Part shown: one piece after another, positions 44,656 through 52,425 of the stretch
How the letters are laid out: each line of letters begins with the position of its first letter
How positions within the stretch are numbered: the first letter of the stretch is position 1
NCBI RefSeq assembly: GCF_026241255.1
Contig: NZ_JAPHNC010000001.1
Span: forward strand, 186,001-250,000
Origin: Helicobacter sp. MIT 21-1697
Lineage (GTDB): Bacteria > Campylobacterota > Campylobacteria > Campylobacterales > Helicobacteraceae
DNA: 64,000 bases
Direction: 5' to 3'
Program-made: the position numbers and the translations under genes
Notes under the pieces: model-generated
Told to the model about the DNA's origin: nothing
Databases searched by the model: none
Seen by the model: the letters and a program-made list of their open reading frames with translations, nothing else

Positions 44656-45705
44656 TTAATCCCTAAATTCTGTTTTAGTTTTTAGTAAATTTTCTAAGTC
44701 TTTCATATCATATTTATAAGTTTGCAAACCTTTAAGATTAGTTCTTGCAATATTAAAAATAGCAATTTGTTCGTATTGATACTCGCTAGAGATTGTATTA
44801 AGAATTTCTAAAAACTCATAGCTATGGGCGGAAATAAAGAGCTGTATATGTGTTTCTTTCGCTAAAGCAATAATGGCTTTAAGCAACTTTTGCATTGATT
44901 CAAAATGAAGTCCATTTTCAATTTCGTCAATACAAATATATTCGTATTCCCCCACAATGATACTTGCCAAAATCGCCAAATATTTTTTAAACCCTTCTCC
45001 CATAGTATGAAAGCTAATTTTTTTAGACATACCTGCCAAATCAACCATTATCTCACCATTGATTACCTCTATTCCCTGTATATGCTCATCAAAGATTTGG
45101 AGGTATTGTAATAAATCTTTTTCTTTTTTGTGAATCCTTAGTCTAGCTAAAATTGAGGCTGTATTCATAAATGTATGGCTTGGGAGCATCATACCTGAAA
45201 ATGAGGGATAATCTGCTTGGGCAAATCTATTAATAATATTATTTTCGTGAATGTCAAAGCCACTTTTTACTGCAGGATCCCCATTAAATTGTATATCAAA
45301 TTTTAAACCTGTGATATAAGCATTATCTGTTTTTTTATCTAAAACTTTATTTATGTTTATATCATTTGGCAACATTTGGGCAAAATCATTTGTCGTTTTT
45401 GGTGTAATTTGCAAGTGCATTTTTTGTTGCTTATAAAACGAGGTAATTTCAATCGGTTGGCTCACATCAAGCTGATGAAAAAAATAATCTAAATTGTCGT
45501 GGCTCACTTGTATTTGTCTTACAAAATTAGACACAATAGATACGATATTCATAGAATTGCTTGGCTGAAAATTAAGAAATATCGCCTCAAGCAAGGAGGT
45601 TTTACCACAATTATTCTTGCCTACAAAAATATTAATCTGTGTGAGGTTTTCAATTTGTATAGAATCTAATACTTTATAATTCTTTACTTCTACACTTTCT
45701 ATCAC
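44656..45705 (-). CDS. AAA (OLD-like) ATPase of a two-gene ATPase/TOPRIM system
   Basis: 349 residues with an ABC-type ATPase fold: MIESVEVKNYKVLDSIQIE at the start, Walker A FVGKNNCGKTSLL (about 28-39), a signature-like MGEGFKKYLAILASII (235-250), Walker B YICIDEIENGLH (256-267, Asp260, Glu261) and the switch His294 in FISAHSYEFLE. This is the AAA_15/AAA_21 layout of OLD, RloA and AriA proteins. GTG start behind TAGGAG. With the TOPRIM partner directly downstream, an anti-phage defence role is the most likely function by analogy; nothing in the sequence proves it. Confidence 0.75.
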   Translation of the reverse strand: MIESVEVKNYKVLDSIQIENLTQINIFVGKNNCGKTSLLEAIFLNFQPSNSMNIVSIVSNFVRQIQVSHDNLDYFFHQLDVSQPIEITSFYKQQKMHLQITPKTTNDFAQMLPNDININKVLDKKTDNAYITGLKFDIQFNGDPAVKSGFDIHENNIINRFAQADYPSFSGMMLPSHTFMNTASILARLRIHKKEKDLLQYLQIFDEHIQGIEVINGEIMVDLAGMSKKISFHTMGEGFKKYLAILASIIVGEYEYICIDEIENGLHFESMQKLLKAIIALAKETHIQLFISAHSYEFLEILNTISSEYQYEQIAIFNIARTNLKGLQTYKYDMKDLENLLKTKTEFRD

Positions 45706-45884
45706 ACTAGACTCCTAAACTTTAATTGATTGAATGAGAACAGCAAAAATAATTCCTTGACATTTGAAATATATAAAAAGTTTGTTAATATAGAATTTAG
45801 TAGCTTTATTTTTTTCAAAAGCAAGAAGATTAAAAAATTGATAGATATGAAAATAGATGAGTGAGAGTAGTATTCACTTGGTGC
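45706..45884. other. Intergenic stretch upstream of the ATPase gene
   Basis: About 180 AT-rich bases between the ATPase start and the 43-codon gene. It probably holds the promoter of the ATPase/TOPRIM operon (for example CTATATTAAC on the minus strand). I see no further gene or strong repeat. Confidence 0.4.
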
Positions 45885-46016
45885 TTATCCTAGTATTTTT
45901 GACAAACTCTTCAACTCTATTTCATTAGGCTGTGGAACATAGCAATAGCCATTTTCTCCATTACTATATGAAATTTTAAAAGCTAAATTATATTTTTCAA
46001 TTTTTAGTCCATCCAT
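45885..46016 (-). CDS. Very small protein (43 residues) downstream of the phase-variable gene
   Basis: ATG at 46016 with AAAAGGAGA at ideal distance, giving MDGLKIEKYNLAFKISYSNG followed by ENGYCYVPQPNEIELKSLSK and ILG, then TAA. The ribosome site directly follows the stop codon of the preceding gene (46028), so the two are likely co-transcribed. No family recognised; it could be an antitoxin, immunity or accessory peptide, but that is speculation. Confidence 0.55.
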   Translation of the reverse strand: MDGLKIEKYNLAFKISYSNGENGYCYVPQPNEIELKSLSKILG

Positions 46017-46027
46017 TAAGTCTCCTT

Positions 46028-46556
46028 TTATTTTTCTTTTATAATACCATATATTCTCAAAAATTTTTCTAAATTTTCGGACAGCCCTACCTCATAATGA
46101 GTCATAAAATTATTATATACATCATCGGGCATAGAATCTAACATCCAAAAATACCCTGATTTTTGGAATACCTTATAATAACAATCTTTATTTATTTTTT
46201 TCATATCTAGTTGGAGATTATACCTTTTTGCTCCATCAATACGATTTACAACACAATATGCAACATTGACCCCATGATTATAACCTTGATGCCCTCTATA
46301 TATTTTTTCTTTTTTACCTTTAACATCAATATATTTATAATCCAAACCTTTTTCATCTTGTAACCAATTATCATCTCCCCTCGCCTCATTTGCAAAAGTA
46401 ACAACCAACCAAAACACTAACAACCAAACTCTTAATATTACCTTAAAACTCAAGTAATAAGGAGGTGCGTTGTCTTTGTGATGTGTGGCAAGATTCACAG
46501 AATGTGGTGTGTAGGAAAGTAGCTTATGCCCCCCCCCCCGTTAAAAAGCACTTCAT
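46028..46556 (-). CDS. Phase-variable membrane-anchored protein, out of frame as sequenced
   Basis: The main frame (46028-46498) encodes one strong hydrophobic segment (VILRVWLLVFWLVVTFA) and about 115 extracytoplasmic residues of unknown function. Its nominal GTG start lacks a ribosome site. Further upstream an ATG at 46556 has GGAGGG six bases before it and reads MKCFLT into a run of eleven G. With eleven G the frame ends at TGA after 20 residues; with twelve (or nine) G it runs on through HKLLSYTPHS into the long frame. I infer that the true gene starts at 46556 and is switched OFF here. Confidence 0.65.
46529..46539 (-). repeat. Homopolymeric tract of eleven G (coding strand), OFF state
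   Basis: Eleven C on the plus strand, six codons after the inferred ATG. The length puts start and main frame out of register by one base. Confidence 0.9.
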
Positions 46557-46636
46557 AGTTACCCTCCATTAGATAAATTAAAGCCACAATTTTATAAAAA
46601 TAATCCAAAAGAGTTTCTTAAGGATACAACGCAAGA

Positions 46637-47392
46637 TTACTGCTGCGAGTTTTGCAGTGTCTCCTCTAAAATAGATTGCGTTACAGGCGCGTCCTTTGGA
46701 TCAACAAAGAAAAATATTTCCACGCGATTATTTTTCGCACGATTGAGCGGACTATCATTGGGTGCAATCGCTTGATGTTCCCCATATCCCGAAAATGAAA
46801 TGCGTTCAGGCGAAATACCATTTTTGATGAGATTTTTCATCACGCTTAAACTTCGCGCAGAGGAGAGCTCATAATTATCCTTATAGCGCGAACCAACAGG
46901 CAATGGCGCATTATCTGTATAGCCTCGCACATCAATTTTGACATAATCGGGCAGTTTTTTGATAATAGCGCTCATTCGTTGCAGATACAAAAACACATCG
47001 CTATTATCAATCTCCGCACTACCAGATTCAAAGAAAAGATTAGAAGGGAGGCGCAATGACATACCCATTTCCATTTGCTCTAAAATCCCGCCTTCCTCTG
47101 CCATTTGCTCAATCTCTGCCGAAGTAACTGATGAGCTTTCGCTTATTGCTCCACTTTCGTTTTCTACTTCGGAATCATTGACATCATCTTGGTCAGAAGC
47201 AAGCGGAGAGGTAAGAGTAAAATCAAAAATTTTAACAAATTCGGTTTTAAGCAATTCAGAATCTGCATCACTTGTTGAGCTAATTGCCCATAGTGCAATA
47301 AAAAGTGCCAACAAAAGCGAGAGGAAGTCCGCATAGGGAACAGCCCATTTCTCTCCTGCTGGACAAGCATCACATTTTTTCTTTTTAGCCAT
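46637..47392 (-). CDS. motB: Flagellar motor stator protein MotB
   Basis: Stator subunit. One membrane helix near the N-terminus contains the proton-site aspartate (WAVPYADFLSLLLALFIALWAI), then a plug/linker region and an OmpA-like peptidoglycan-binding domain (VKIDVRGYTDNAPLPVGS, YELSSARSLSVMKNLIKNG, ISFSGYGEHQAIAPNDS, NRVEIFF). 251 residues. It follows motA by 19 bases. Confidence 0.96.
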   Translation of the reverse strand: MAKKKKCDACPAGEKWAVPYADFLSLLLALFIALWAISSTSDADSELLKTEFVKIFDFTLTSPLASDQDDVNDSEVENESGAISESSSVTSAEIEQMAEEGGILEQMEMGMSLRLPSNLFFESGSAEIDNSDVFLYLQRMSAIIKKLPDYVKIDVRGYTDNAPLPVGSRYKDNYELSSARSLSVMKNLIKNGISPERISFSGYGEHQAIAPNDSPLNRAKNNRVEIFFFVDPKDAPVTQSILEETLQNSQQ

Positions 47393-47411
47393 TTTGCGCT
47401 CTTAATATATC

Positions 47412-48182
47412 TTATTCAAATTGTGAGATTTTAGGCTCACCCGGTGGGATAAATCCAAGTAATTTTTCTTCAAGATTCCGAGGGTTATCGCCATTAGCAA
47501 TACCTACAACGCCCTCTAGCACAACCATACGCCCTCTTATTATATCTGCGCTTTTAGAGTGCATTTTATGTCCCCAAGGTCCAAAAAGCGCGTAAGAACA
47601 GAAAATCCCTGTAACTGTCGCTGTAAATGCCCCTGCAATCCCTGCCGCCATTGCCTTTGGATCATCAAGGAGCTGGAGAGCAAGCATAAGCCCCATAACC
47701 GCCCCTACAAGTCCCATTGTCGGACAAGTTTCTGCATAGAGAATCCAAAAGTGAGAGCAACCCTTGTAATACTCTTCTAAAGATTCTATTTGCACCTCCA
47801 TATCTTCGCGTACAGCGTGTGCATCGCGTCCATCAATAATCATTGAGAGAGATTGGCGTAAGAAATCATCTTCAATTTGCGCTGCTTTTCCTTCAAGCGC
47901 AAGTACACCATCTTTTCTCGCGAGCGTAGAGAGCTCTACAAGCTGTCGTATTATCTCATTAATATTTACTCCTGTTGAGCCAAAAACAATTTTTAACTCT
48001 TTCATCGCACCTTTAATATGTGTGCCGTGAGTTGCACTTGCTGCGGCACACAAAGCAGTAGGTATGATGATAATCAGTGAGCTTATGTGGATAAGATGTA
48101 GAGGGTTACCTCCTTCAAGGAAGTCCCCAACGCAAAGGCTTATAATCGCCCCAACTAATCCACCAATGGTCGTTAAATCCAT
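47412..48182 (-). CDS. motA: Flagellar motor stator protein MotA
   Basis: Four-helix inner-membrane stator subunit: MDLTTIGGLVGAIISLCVGDFLEGGN, a large cytoplasmic loop with FLRQSLSMIIDGRDAHAVRE, then ETCPTMGLVGAVMGLMLAL and AGIAGAFTATVTGIFCSYALFGPWG. 256 residues. First gene of motAB; its promoter should lie in the 56 bases after the MBL hydrolase gene. Confidence 0.96.
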   Translation of the reverse strand: MDLTTIGGLVGAIISLCVGDFLEGGNPLHLIHISSLIIIIPTALCAAASATHGTHIKGAMKELKIVFGSTGVNINEIIRQLVELSTLARKDGVLALEGKAAQIEDDFLRQSLSMIIDGRDAHAVREDMEVQIESLEEYYKGCSHFWILYAETCPTMGLVGAVMGLMLALQLLDDPKAMAAGIAGAFTATVTGIFCSYALFGPWGHKMHSKSADIIRGRMVVLEGVVGIANGDNPRNLEEKLLGFIPPGEPKISQFE

Positions 48183-48238
48183 AAATGCCCCTTTATTATT
48201 TAAAATTTAAAGATTAAAGAAGCAAAAATCATTCCTAG

Positions 48239-48862
48239 CTATAAACTATGCTCTAGGTGCTTAATCCAAAAACCGACATTGCGTTGTTCTTCAACAAGAT
48301 GTGTAGAAATCCCGTGTCCGGGGTGGATTGTTTTGTTTGGATTTGAGGGCAAGGAGCTAAAGCGTATCAGGGATTCCCTCATATCCATTGAGTTTGAGTA
48401 AGCAAAATCACTGCGCCCAATGGAGCGATGAAAAATAAAGTCGCCACTAAAAATTTCTCCCTCAATCTCTACAATAGAGCAACCCGGTGTATGTCCGGGA
48501 AAATGCGAGAAAATCACTTCAATGCCTTTAAAATCAAGTCTTTGCGCGTCTTTTTGACACTCTACGAGAATATCCGGAGTGCTAGGCGGGACGCCTATGT
48601 CAAAACAATCAGATTCTAACATAAATGCATCAAGTGAGGGACAAACTAATGGCACATTAGGAAAATGAGCTTTAAGTGTAGCATTGCTCCAAATATGATC
48701 AAAATGCCCGTGTGTGTTGAGAAAAGCAAGTGGGGTGGGGCATTGCTCTATTACCCAATTATGCGCCCCAATTCCTGCGTCAATGACAATCTCTCCTTGA
48801 GGAAATTTACAAATATAACAATTTGTCTGATATTCGCCAAAACTTTGAGAGAGAATTTCCAA
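48239..48862 (-). CDS. MBL-fold metallo-hydrolase (glyoxalase II-like)
   Basis: The zinc signature NTHGHFDH is present, followed by FPGHTPGC, FSGDFIFHRSIGR and HPGHG, all in the order of the glyoxalase-II-like subgroup. The start is uncertain. I take the TTG at 48862 (LEILSQSFGEYQTNCYI), because family members begin just before TNCYI and AAGAGG lies upstream; longer starts would overlap rpsI by about 50 bases. About 207 residues. Substrate unknown, possibly a glutathione-independent thioester. Confidence 0.8.
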   Translation of the reverse strand: MEILSQSFGEYQTNCYICKFPQGEIVIDAGIGAHNWVIEQCPTPLAFLNTHGHFDHIWSNATLKAHFPNVPLVCPSLDAFMLESDCFDIGVPPSTPDILVECQKDAQRLDFKGIEVIFSHFPGHTPGCSIVEIEGEIFSGDFIFHRSIGRSDFAYSNSMDMRESLIRFSSLPSNPNKTIHPGHGISTHLVEEQRNVGFWIKHLEHSL

Positions 48863-48869
48863 TGCAATT

Positions 48870-49259
48870 TTACCTCTTTGAGAATTGCGGACTTCGGCGT
48901 GCTTTTCGTTTTCCATATTTTTTGCGTTCAACCACACGAGAATCTCTTGTTAAAAGCCCTTTTGGTTTTAAAATTGCTCTAAAGGCGACATCATAGGTGT
49001 TGAGCGCTTTTGAAATGCCGTGTCGCAAAGCTTCAGCTTGAGCAGAATATCCGCCACCAAGTGTAACAGCGTGAATATCCACTGCTTTTTCCTGTTTAGT
49101 AAGGATAAGCGGTTGCATTACTTTCATTTTGATAGCTTCGTGCCCTCCGAGCCAGTCATTGAGGCTTTGTCCATTGATAGTAAGCTTACCACTCCCAGAA
49201 GTAAGCCAAACTTTTGCTATTGCTGTTTTTCTTTTTCCTGTTGCATAAACTTTTGCCAT
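48870..49259 (-). CDS. rpsI: 30S ribosomal protein S9
   Basis: S9 pattern: [50 protein letters not shown] and the basic end [18 protein letters not shown], whose last Arg contacts P-site tRNA. 129 residues. Eight bases after rplM, the usual pair. Confidence 0.97.
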   Translation of the reverse strand: MAKVYATGKRKTAIAKVWLTSGSGKLTINGQSLNDWLGGHEAIKMKVMQPLILTKQEKAVDIHAVTLGGGYSAQAEALRHGISKALNTYDVAFRAILKPKGLLTRDSRVVERKKYGKRKARRSPQFSKR

Positions 49260-49267
49260 AGTATTCC

Positions 49268-49696
49268 TTATTTTGAGTTTTTGGCGACTTGAGCACTGTG
49301 TGGGTGCTCACTGCCGCGATAAACTTTGAGTTTTTTAAGCATAGCTCGCCCAAGTTTGTTTTTAGGGAGCATACCACGCACTGCAAGATGATAGAGTTTT
49401 TCGGGAGTTTTTTCTAGCATTTCTTGAAGTGTTTTGCTTTTAGTGCTGCCGAAGTAGCCTGAATGCGTGAAGTATTCTTTATCTTGGAGTTTCATACCTG
49501 TGAATCTTACCTCTGTGGCATTGATGATGACTACAAAATCGCCACAATCAATATGAGGTGTGAAACAAGGTTTATGTTTGCCTCGCAAAAGTGTAGCTAT
49601 CTCTGTGATGAGACGCCCAAAGACTTTATCTTTTGCATCAAGGACAATCCACTGACGATTGATGTCATTTTGTGTTGCTATTTTTGTCAATTCCAT
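49268..49696 (-). CDS. rplM: 50S ribosomal protein L13
   Basis: L13 pattern: [52 protein letters not shown] and [32 protein letters not shown]. 142 residues. First gene of rplM-rpsI, with GGGAA before the ATG. Confidence 0.97.
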   Translation of the reverse strand: MELTKIATQNDINRQWIVLDAKDKVFGRLITEIATLLRGKHKPCFTPHIDCGDFVVIINATEVRFTGMKLQDKEYFTHSGYFGSTKSKTLQEMLEKTPEKLYHLAVRGMLPKNKLGRAMLKKLKVYRGSEHPHSAQVAKNSK

Positions 49697-49776
49697 TCTT
49701 TTCCCTTAGATTCTATAATTTTAGAAAGGGGATTGTAGGGTAAAAAAACTTAAATTTTTATTAACTTAAGCATTTT

Positions 49777-51621
49777 TTAATGTAAAATACCGAAATGTTC
49801 CAAAAATTCATCGTCTATATCGTCAATCAAACCTTTGTCTTTTAATGCAGCAATGACAGAGGGGCTACAATTTGTATCTTGTGGCCATTCACGCAGATGT
49901 CCATCGCAAGCTGATTTATCGGTTGCATCAACAAAAACAAGATTCTCAACAATGAGAATATCACGCTTTGCATCAATGTTATTGACAATACGCCAAGTAA
50001 GCATATAAGGGTTTGCAAGGTTATTTTTATGTGAATCTACAAAGACAACAATACTTAAGCAATGTTGCAATGTTTTAAAGTCTTCTAAACGCTGTTGTAT
50101 TGCTGTAAAAAGATGACTTTGCTTTGCTACGCCTACGATACAAATAGGATTAAGCGTGTGAGTAAAATATTGCTTCAATGCAGTAGCTTGGGGAAAGAGT
50201 GGAGCAAATTTCTCCCATAAGCACTCATCATTAAGAGCGGCAAATGAGGGCTTATGCACAGGTGTAATAGCCTCTACACCAAGTTTTCCTCCGTGGGCAA
50301 ATTGTGGGCTTGAATGATCAAGTGCATCGCAGATTCCCTCTGTGATGAGCAGATTGCTAGGAGAGAAGCGCTCAAGTATATAAGTGCCAAGTGCTTCATA
50401 ATCTGTCAGTTCTGGAGCATTTTCATCAACAAAGATAGCGTGCTTTACAAAGCTCATTTGTCCCACTCCCCAAAAATTGTGCATAATCTGCTTACTATGC
50501 GAGGGATAATCAGGCTTGATTTTTGCAAAAATAAGATTATGAAATACGCCATTTTCTGGCATATGATAATCTTTTAATCCGTGTGCAGTAGTTTGCAGTA
50601 ATGGCAAAAATACGCGTTCAGTGAGATAACCCATATACTTATCCTCAAGTGGAGGTTTGCCAACGATTGTTGCTGGAAAAATGGGTTTTTTGCGCATTGT
50701 GATTGCACTCACTTCAAGCACAGGGTAAGGCTCAATGGGTGTATAGAATCCTGTATGGTCGCCAAATGGTCCTTCATCACGCATTTGTGTTGTATCTACC
50801 CAACCTTCAATAACAATATCTACATCATTTGGCACAAAGAGTGGATTACTGATACAAGAGCAAAGCACAGGCTTTTTAGAGCGGATAAAGCCATAGAGCA
50901 TAAGTTCAAAGATTCCCATAGGCAAAGGTGCTTGTCCGCACCAAATATACAGCGGGTCGCCACCAAGTGCAATGCTCACAGGCATTTTTTTCCCTGCTTG
51001 TTTGTATTGATGAAAAAAATGTTGAGAATCTTTGTGAATCTGCCAATGTAGTCCTAAATGTTTTTCATCATAAACTTGCAGACGATACATACCTAGATTT
51101 TTTGCTTTGCCTTCAAGACTTTGGGTATAAACTTGCCCCATAGTGATAAATGCTCCGCCATCGTGTTCCCAAGTTGTGAGGATAGGGAGATTCAAGAGAT
51201 TAATGTCTTCACCTTTAAAGATAATCTCTTGACATAAACCTTTAGATTTTGTGTATTTAGGAAACACGAAGCGCAGGGCAGCAAGTTCTTTTAAGCGAAG
51301 TAGAATCTCCTTTATGCCTTTGGGTGGGCTAAAGTGTAAAAGATGTTGTATGTGAGCTGCAATTTGTGGAATGGGCTTATCAACAAGGAGATTGAGCCTT
51401 TGATATGAGCCAAAAATATTCATAAGCACAGGTATATCAAAGGTTTTTCCAGTTTTGGCACAAATAGGATTTGTAAAAAGCAGGGCTTTGCTATTGGGTT
51501 TTTTGACTTCAAGATAGGCAAGTTGGGGGATTTGTAAATAAATATCAAGAGGTTCATTAATAATAGTCAGTTCATTATGGGATTGCAAAAATGCAATGAG
51601 CTGGTGAGAATCTAAAGTCAT
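49777..51621 (-). CDS. UbiD-family prenylated-FMN decarboxylase (menaquinone pathway candidate)
   Basis: 614 residues, typical of UbiD. Family segments: ILTTWEHDGGAFITMG, GLHWQIHKDS, VSIALGGDP, RDEGPFGDHTGFYTP (holds the catalytic Arg/Glu network), and ALDHSSPQFAHGGKLGVEA. Helicobacter makes menaquinone by the futalosine route and has no ubiquinone, so this is probably the decarboxylase of that route (called MqnL by some) rather than a ubiquinone enzyme. A UbiX partner is not in the window. ATG at 51621 without a strong ribosome site. Confidence 0.85.
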   Translation of the reverse strand: MTLDSHQLIAFLQSHNELTIINEPLDIYLQIPQLAYLEVKKPNSKALLFTNPICAKTGKTFDIPVLMNIFGSYQRLNLLVDKPIPQIAAHIQHLLHFSPPKGIKEILLRLKELAALRFVFPKYTKSKGLCQEIIFKGEDINLLNLPILTTWEHDGGAFITMGQVYTQSLEGKAKNLGMYRLQVYDEKHLGLHWQIHKDSQHFFHQYKQAGKKMPVSIALGGDPLYIWCGQAPLPMGIFELMLYGFIRSKKPVLCSCISNPLFVPNDVDIVIEGWVDTTQMRDEGPFGDHTGFYTPIEPYPVLEVSAITMRKKPIFPATIVGKPPLEDKYMGYLTERVFLPLLQTTAHGLKDYHMPENGVFHNLIFAKIKPDYPSHSKQIMHNFWGVGQMSFVKHAIFVDENAPELTDYEALGTYILERFSPSNLLITEGICDALDHSSPQFAHGGKLGVEAITPVHKPSFAALNDECLWEKFAPLFPQATALKQYFTHTLNPICIVGVAKQSHLFTAIQQRLEDFKTLQHCLSIVVFVDSHKNNLANPYMLTWRIVNNIDAKRDILIVENLVFVDATDKSACDGHLREWPQDTNCSPSVIAALKDKGLIDDIDDEFLEHFGILH

Positions 51622-51714
51622 TTAGAGCTCCAAAAAATAATTCATTGCACTCTTGCTTTATTTTATGATAATGCAAGAGGCTTGATTCTATCAATTAAGA
51701 TTCTAAAATTTTTT

Positions 51715-52224
51715 CTAAAAGTGCAAACCGATAAGAGCTTGAATAGTTTGCATCTTTTCTTTAGTTGTTGTGCTATTGAGCTCTGGATTTTGATAGGTAT
51801 AAAGCAATCCAAGAGAAATAGGAATAAAGTCAAATTTAAGTTTTAATCCCGCATTGTAAGCAACAGTGTCTTTGAAAGTTTTATTAAAACTTGAGTAATT
51901 TACGCCTACATAGGGTGTTAAGCGTGCTACAATAATGCCAATATTATATCCTGCAGATATTCCATATTGAAGATTCCTAAAGTCAGCATCAGAGTTTGAA
52001 TGCGAGTTGAAGTCGTATTTGATTTGTGGAGCAACCACAAAGTCAAAAGCACCAAGCCATATGCGTCCAAATGCACTATAATCTTTGAACTTAGCATTAT
52101 CAGTTTTTGTTTGTCCTGCAGCAAAACCAATTTCAGGGCTTATTTCAAACCCTGCAAAGCTCCCAGCTTGCACATTTTGGCTCAAACCTGCTACACAAAG
52201 TAGCGAAAGTAAATATTTTCTCAT
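51715..52224 (-). CDS. Small outer-membrane beta-barrel protein
   Basis: 169-residue precursor: a signal peptide of about 20 residues (MRKYLLSLLCVAGLSQNVQA), then GSFAGFEISPEIGFAAGQ and strand-turn repeats (FGRIWLGAFDFVVAPQIKYDF, LTPYVGVNYSSFNK, AGLKLKFDFIPISLGLLYTY) ending in IQALIGLHF with a terminal Phe. The size suits an eight-stranded barrel. Not obviously paralogous to the other OMPs here. A TATAAT at 52255-52260 is a likely -10. Confidence 0.75.
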   Translation of the reverse strand: MRKYLLSLLCVAGLSQNVQAGSFAGFEISPEIGFAAGQTKTDNAKFKDYSAFGRIWLGAFDFVVAPQIKYDFNSHSNSDADFRNLQYGISAGYNIGIIVARLTPYVGVNYSSFNKTFKDTVAYNAGLKLKFDFIPISLGLLYTYQNPELNSTTTKEKMQTIQALIGLHF

Positions 52225-52254
52225 CTTGTCTCCTTAGTTTTGAAAATGACGCGC

Positions 52255-52260
52255 ATTATA
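52255..52260 (-). promoter_or_regulatory. Probable -10 box of the small OMP gene
   Basis: The minus strand reads TTGATTATAATGCGC, TATAAT about 31 bases before the OMP start. Confidence 0.5.
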
Positions 52261-52425
52261 ATCAAAATATCATTTATTTCCCTTAAAAATTTTTCTAAAA
52301 TTGTATAGAATCTGAAACAATTTTGCCAATCTTTATGAAATTATGTGGCAAATCAAAATAAAAGAAAGTATTTAAGGCGAAGTTGAGATACAATGAAACT
52401 TATACATTACTACAAAGGGGGCAAT

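Noticed and set aside
46450-46600. Plus-strand gene running through the C-tract (AAGGAGGTGCG followed by GTG)
   Set aside because: All three frames after the tract stop within about 20 codons, whereas the minus-strand frame joins a 157-codon ORF.
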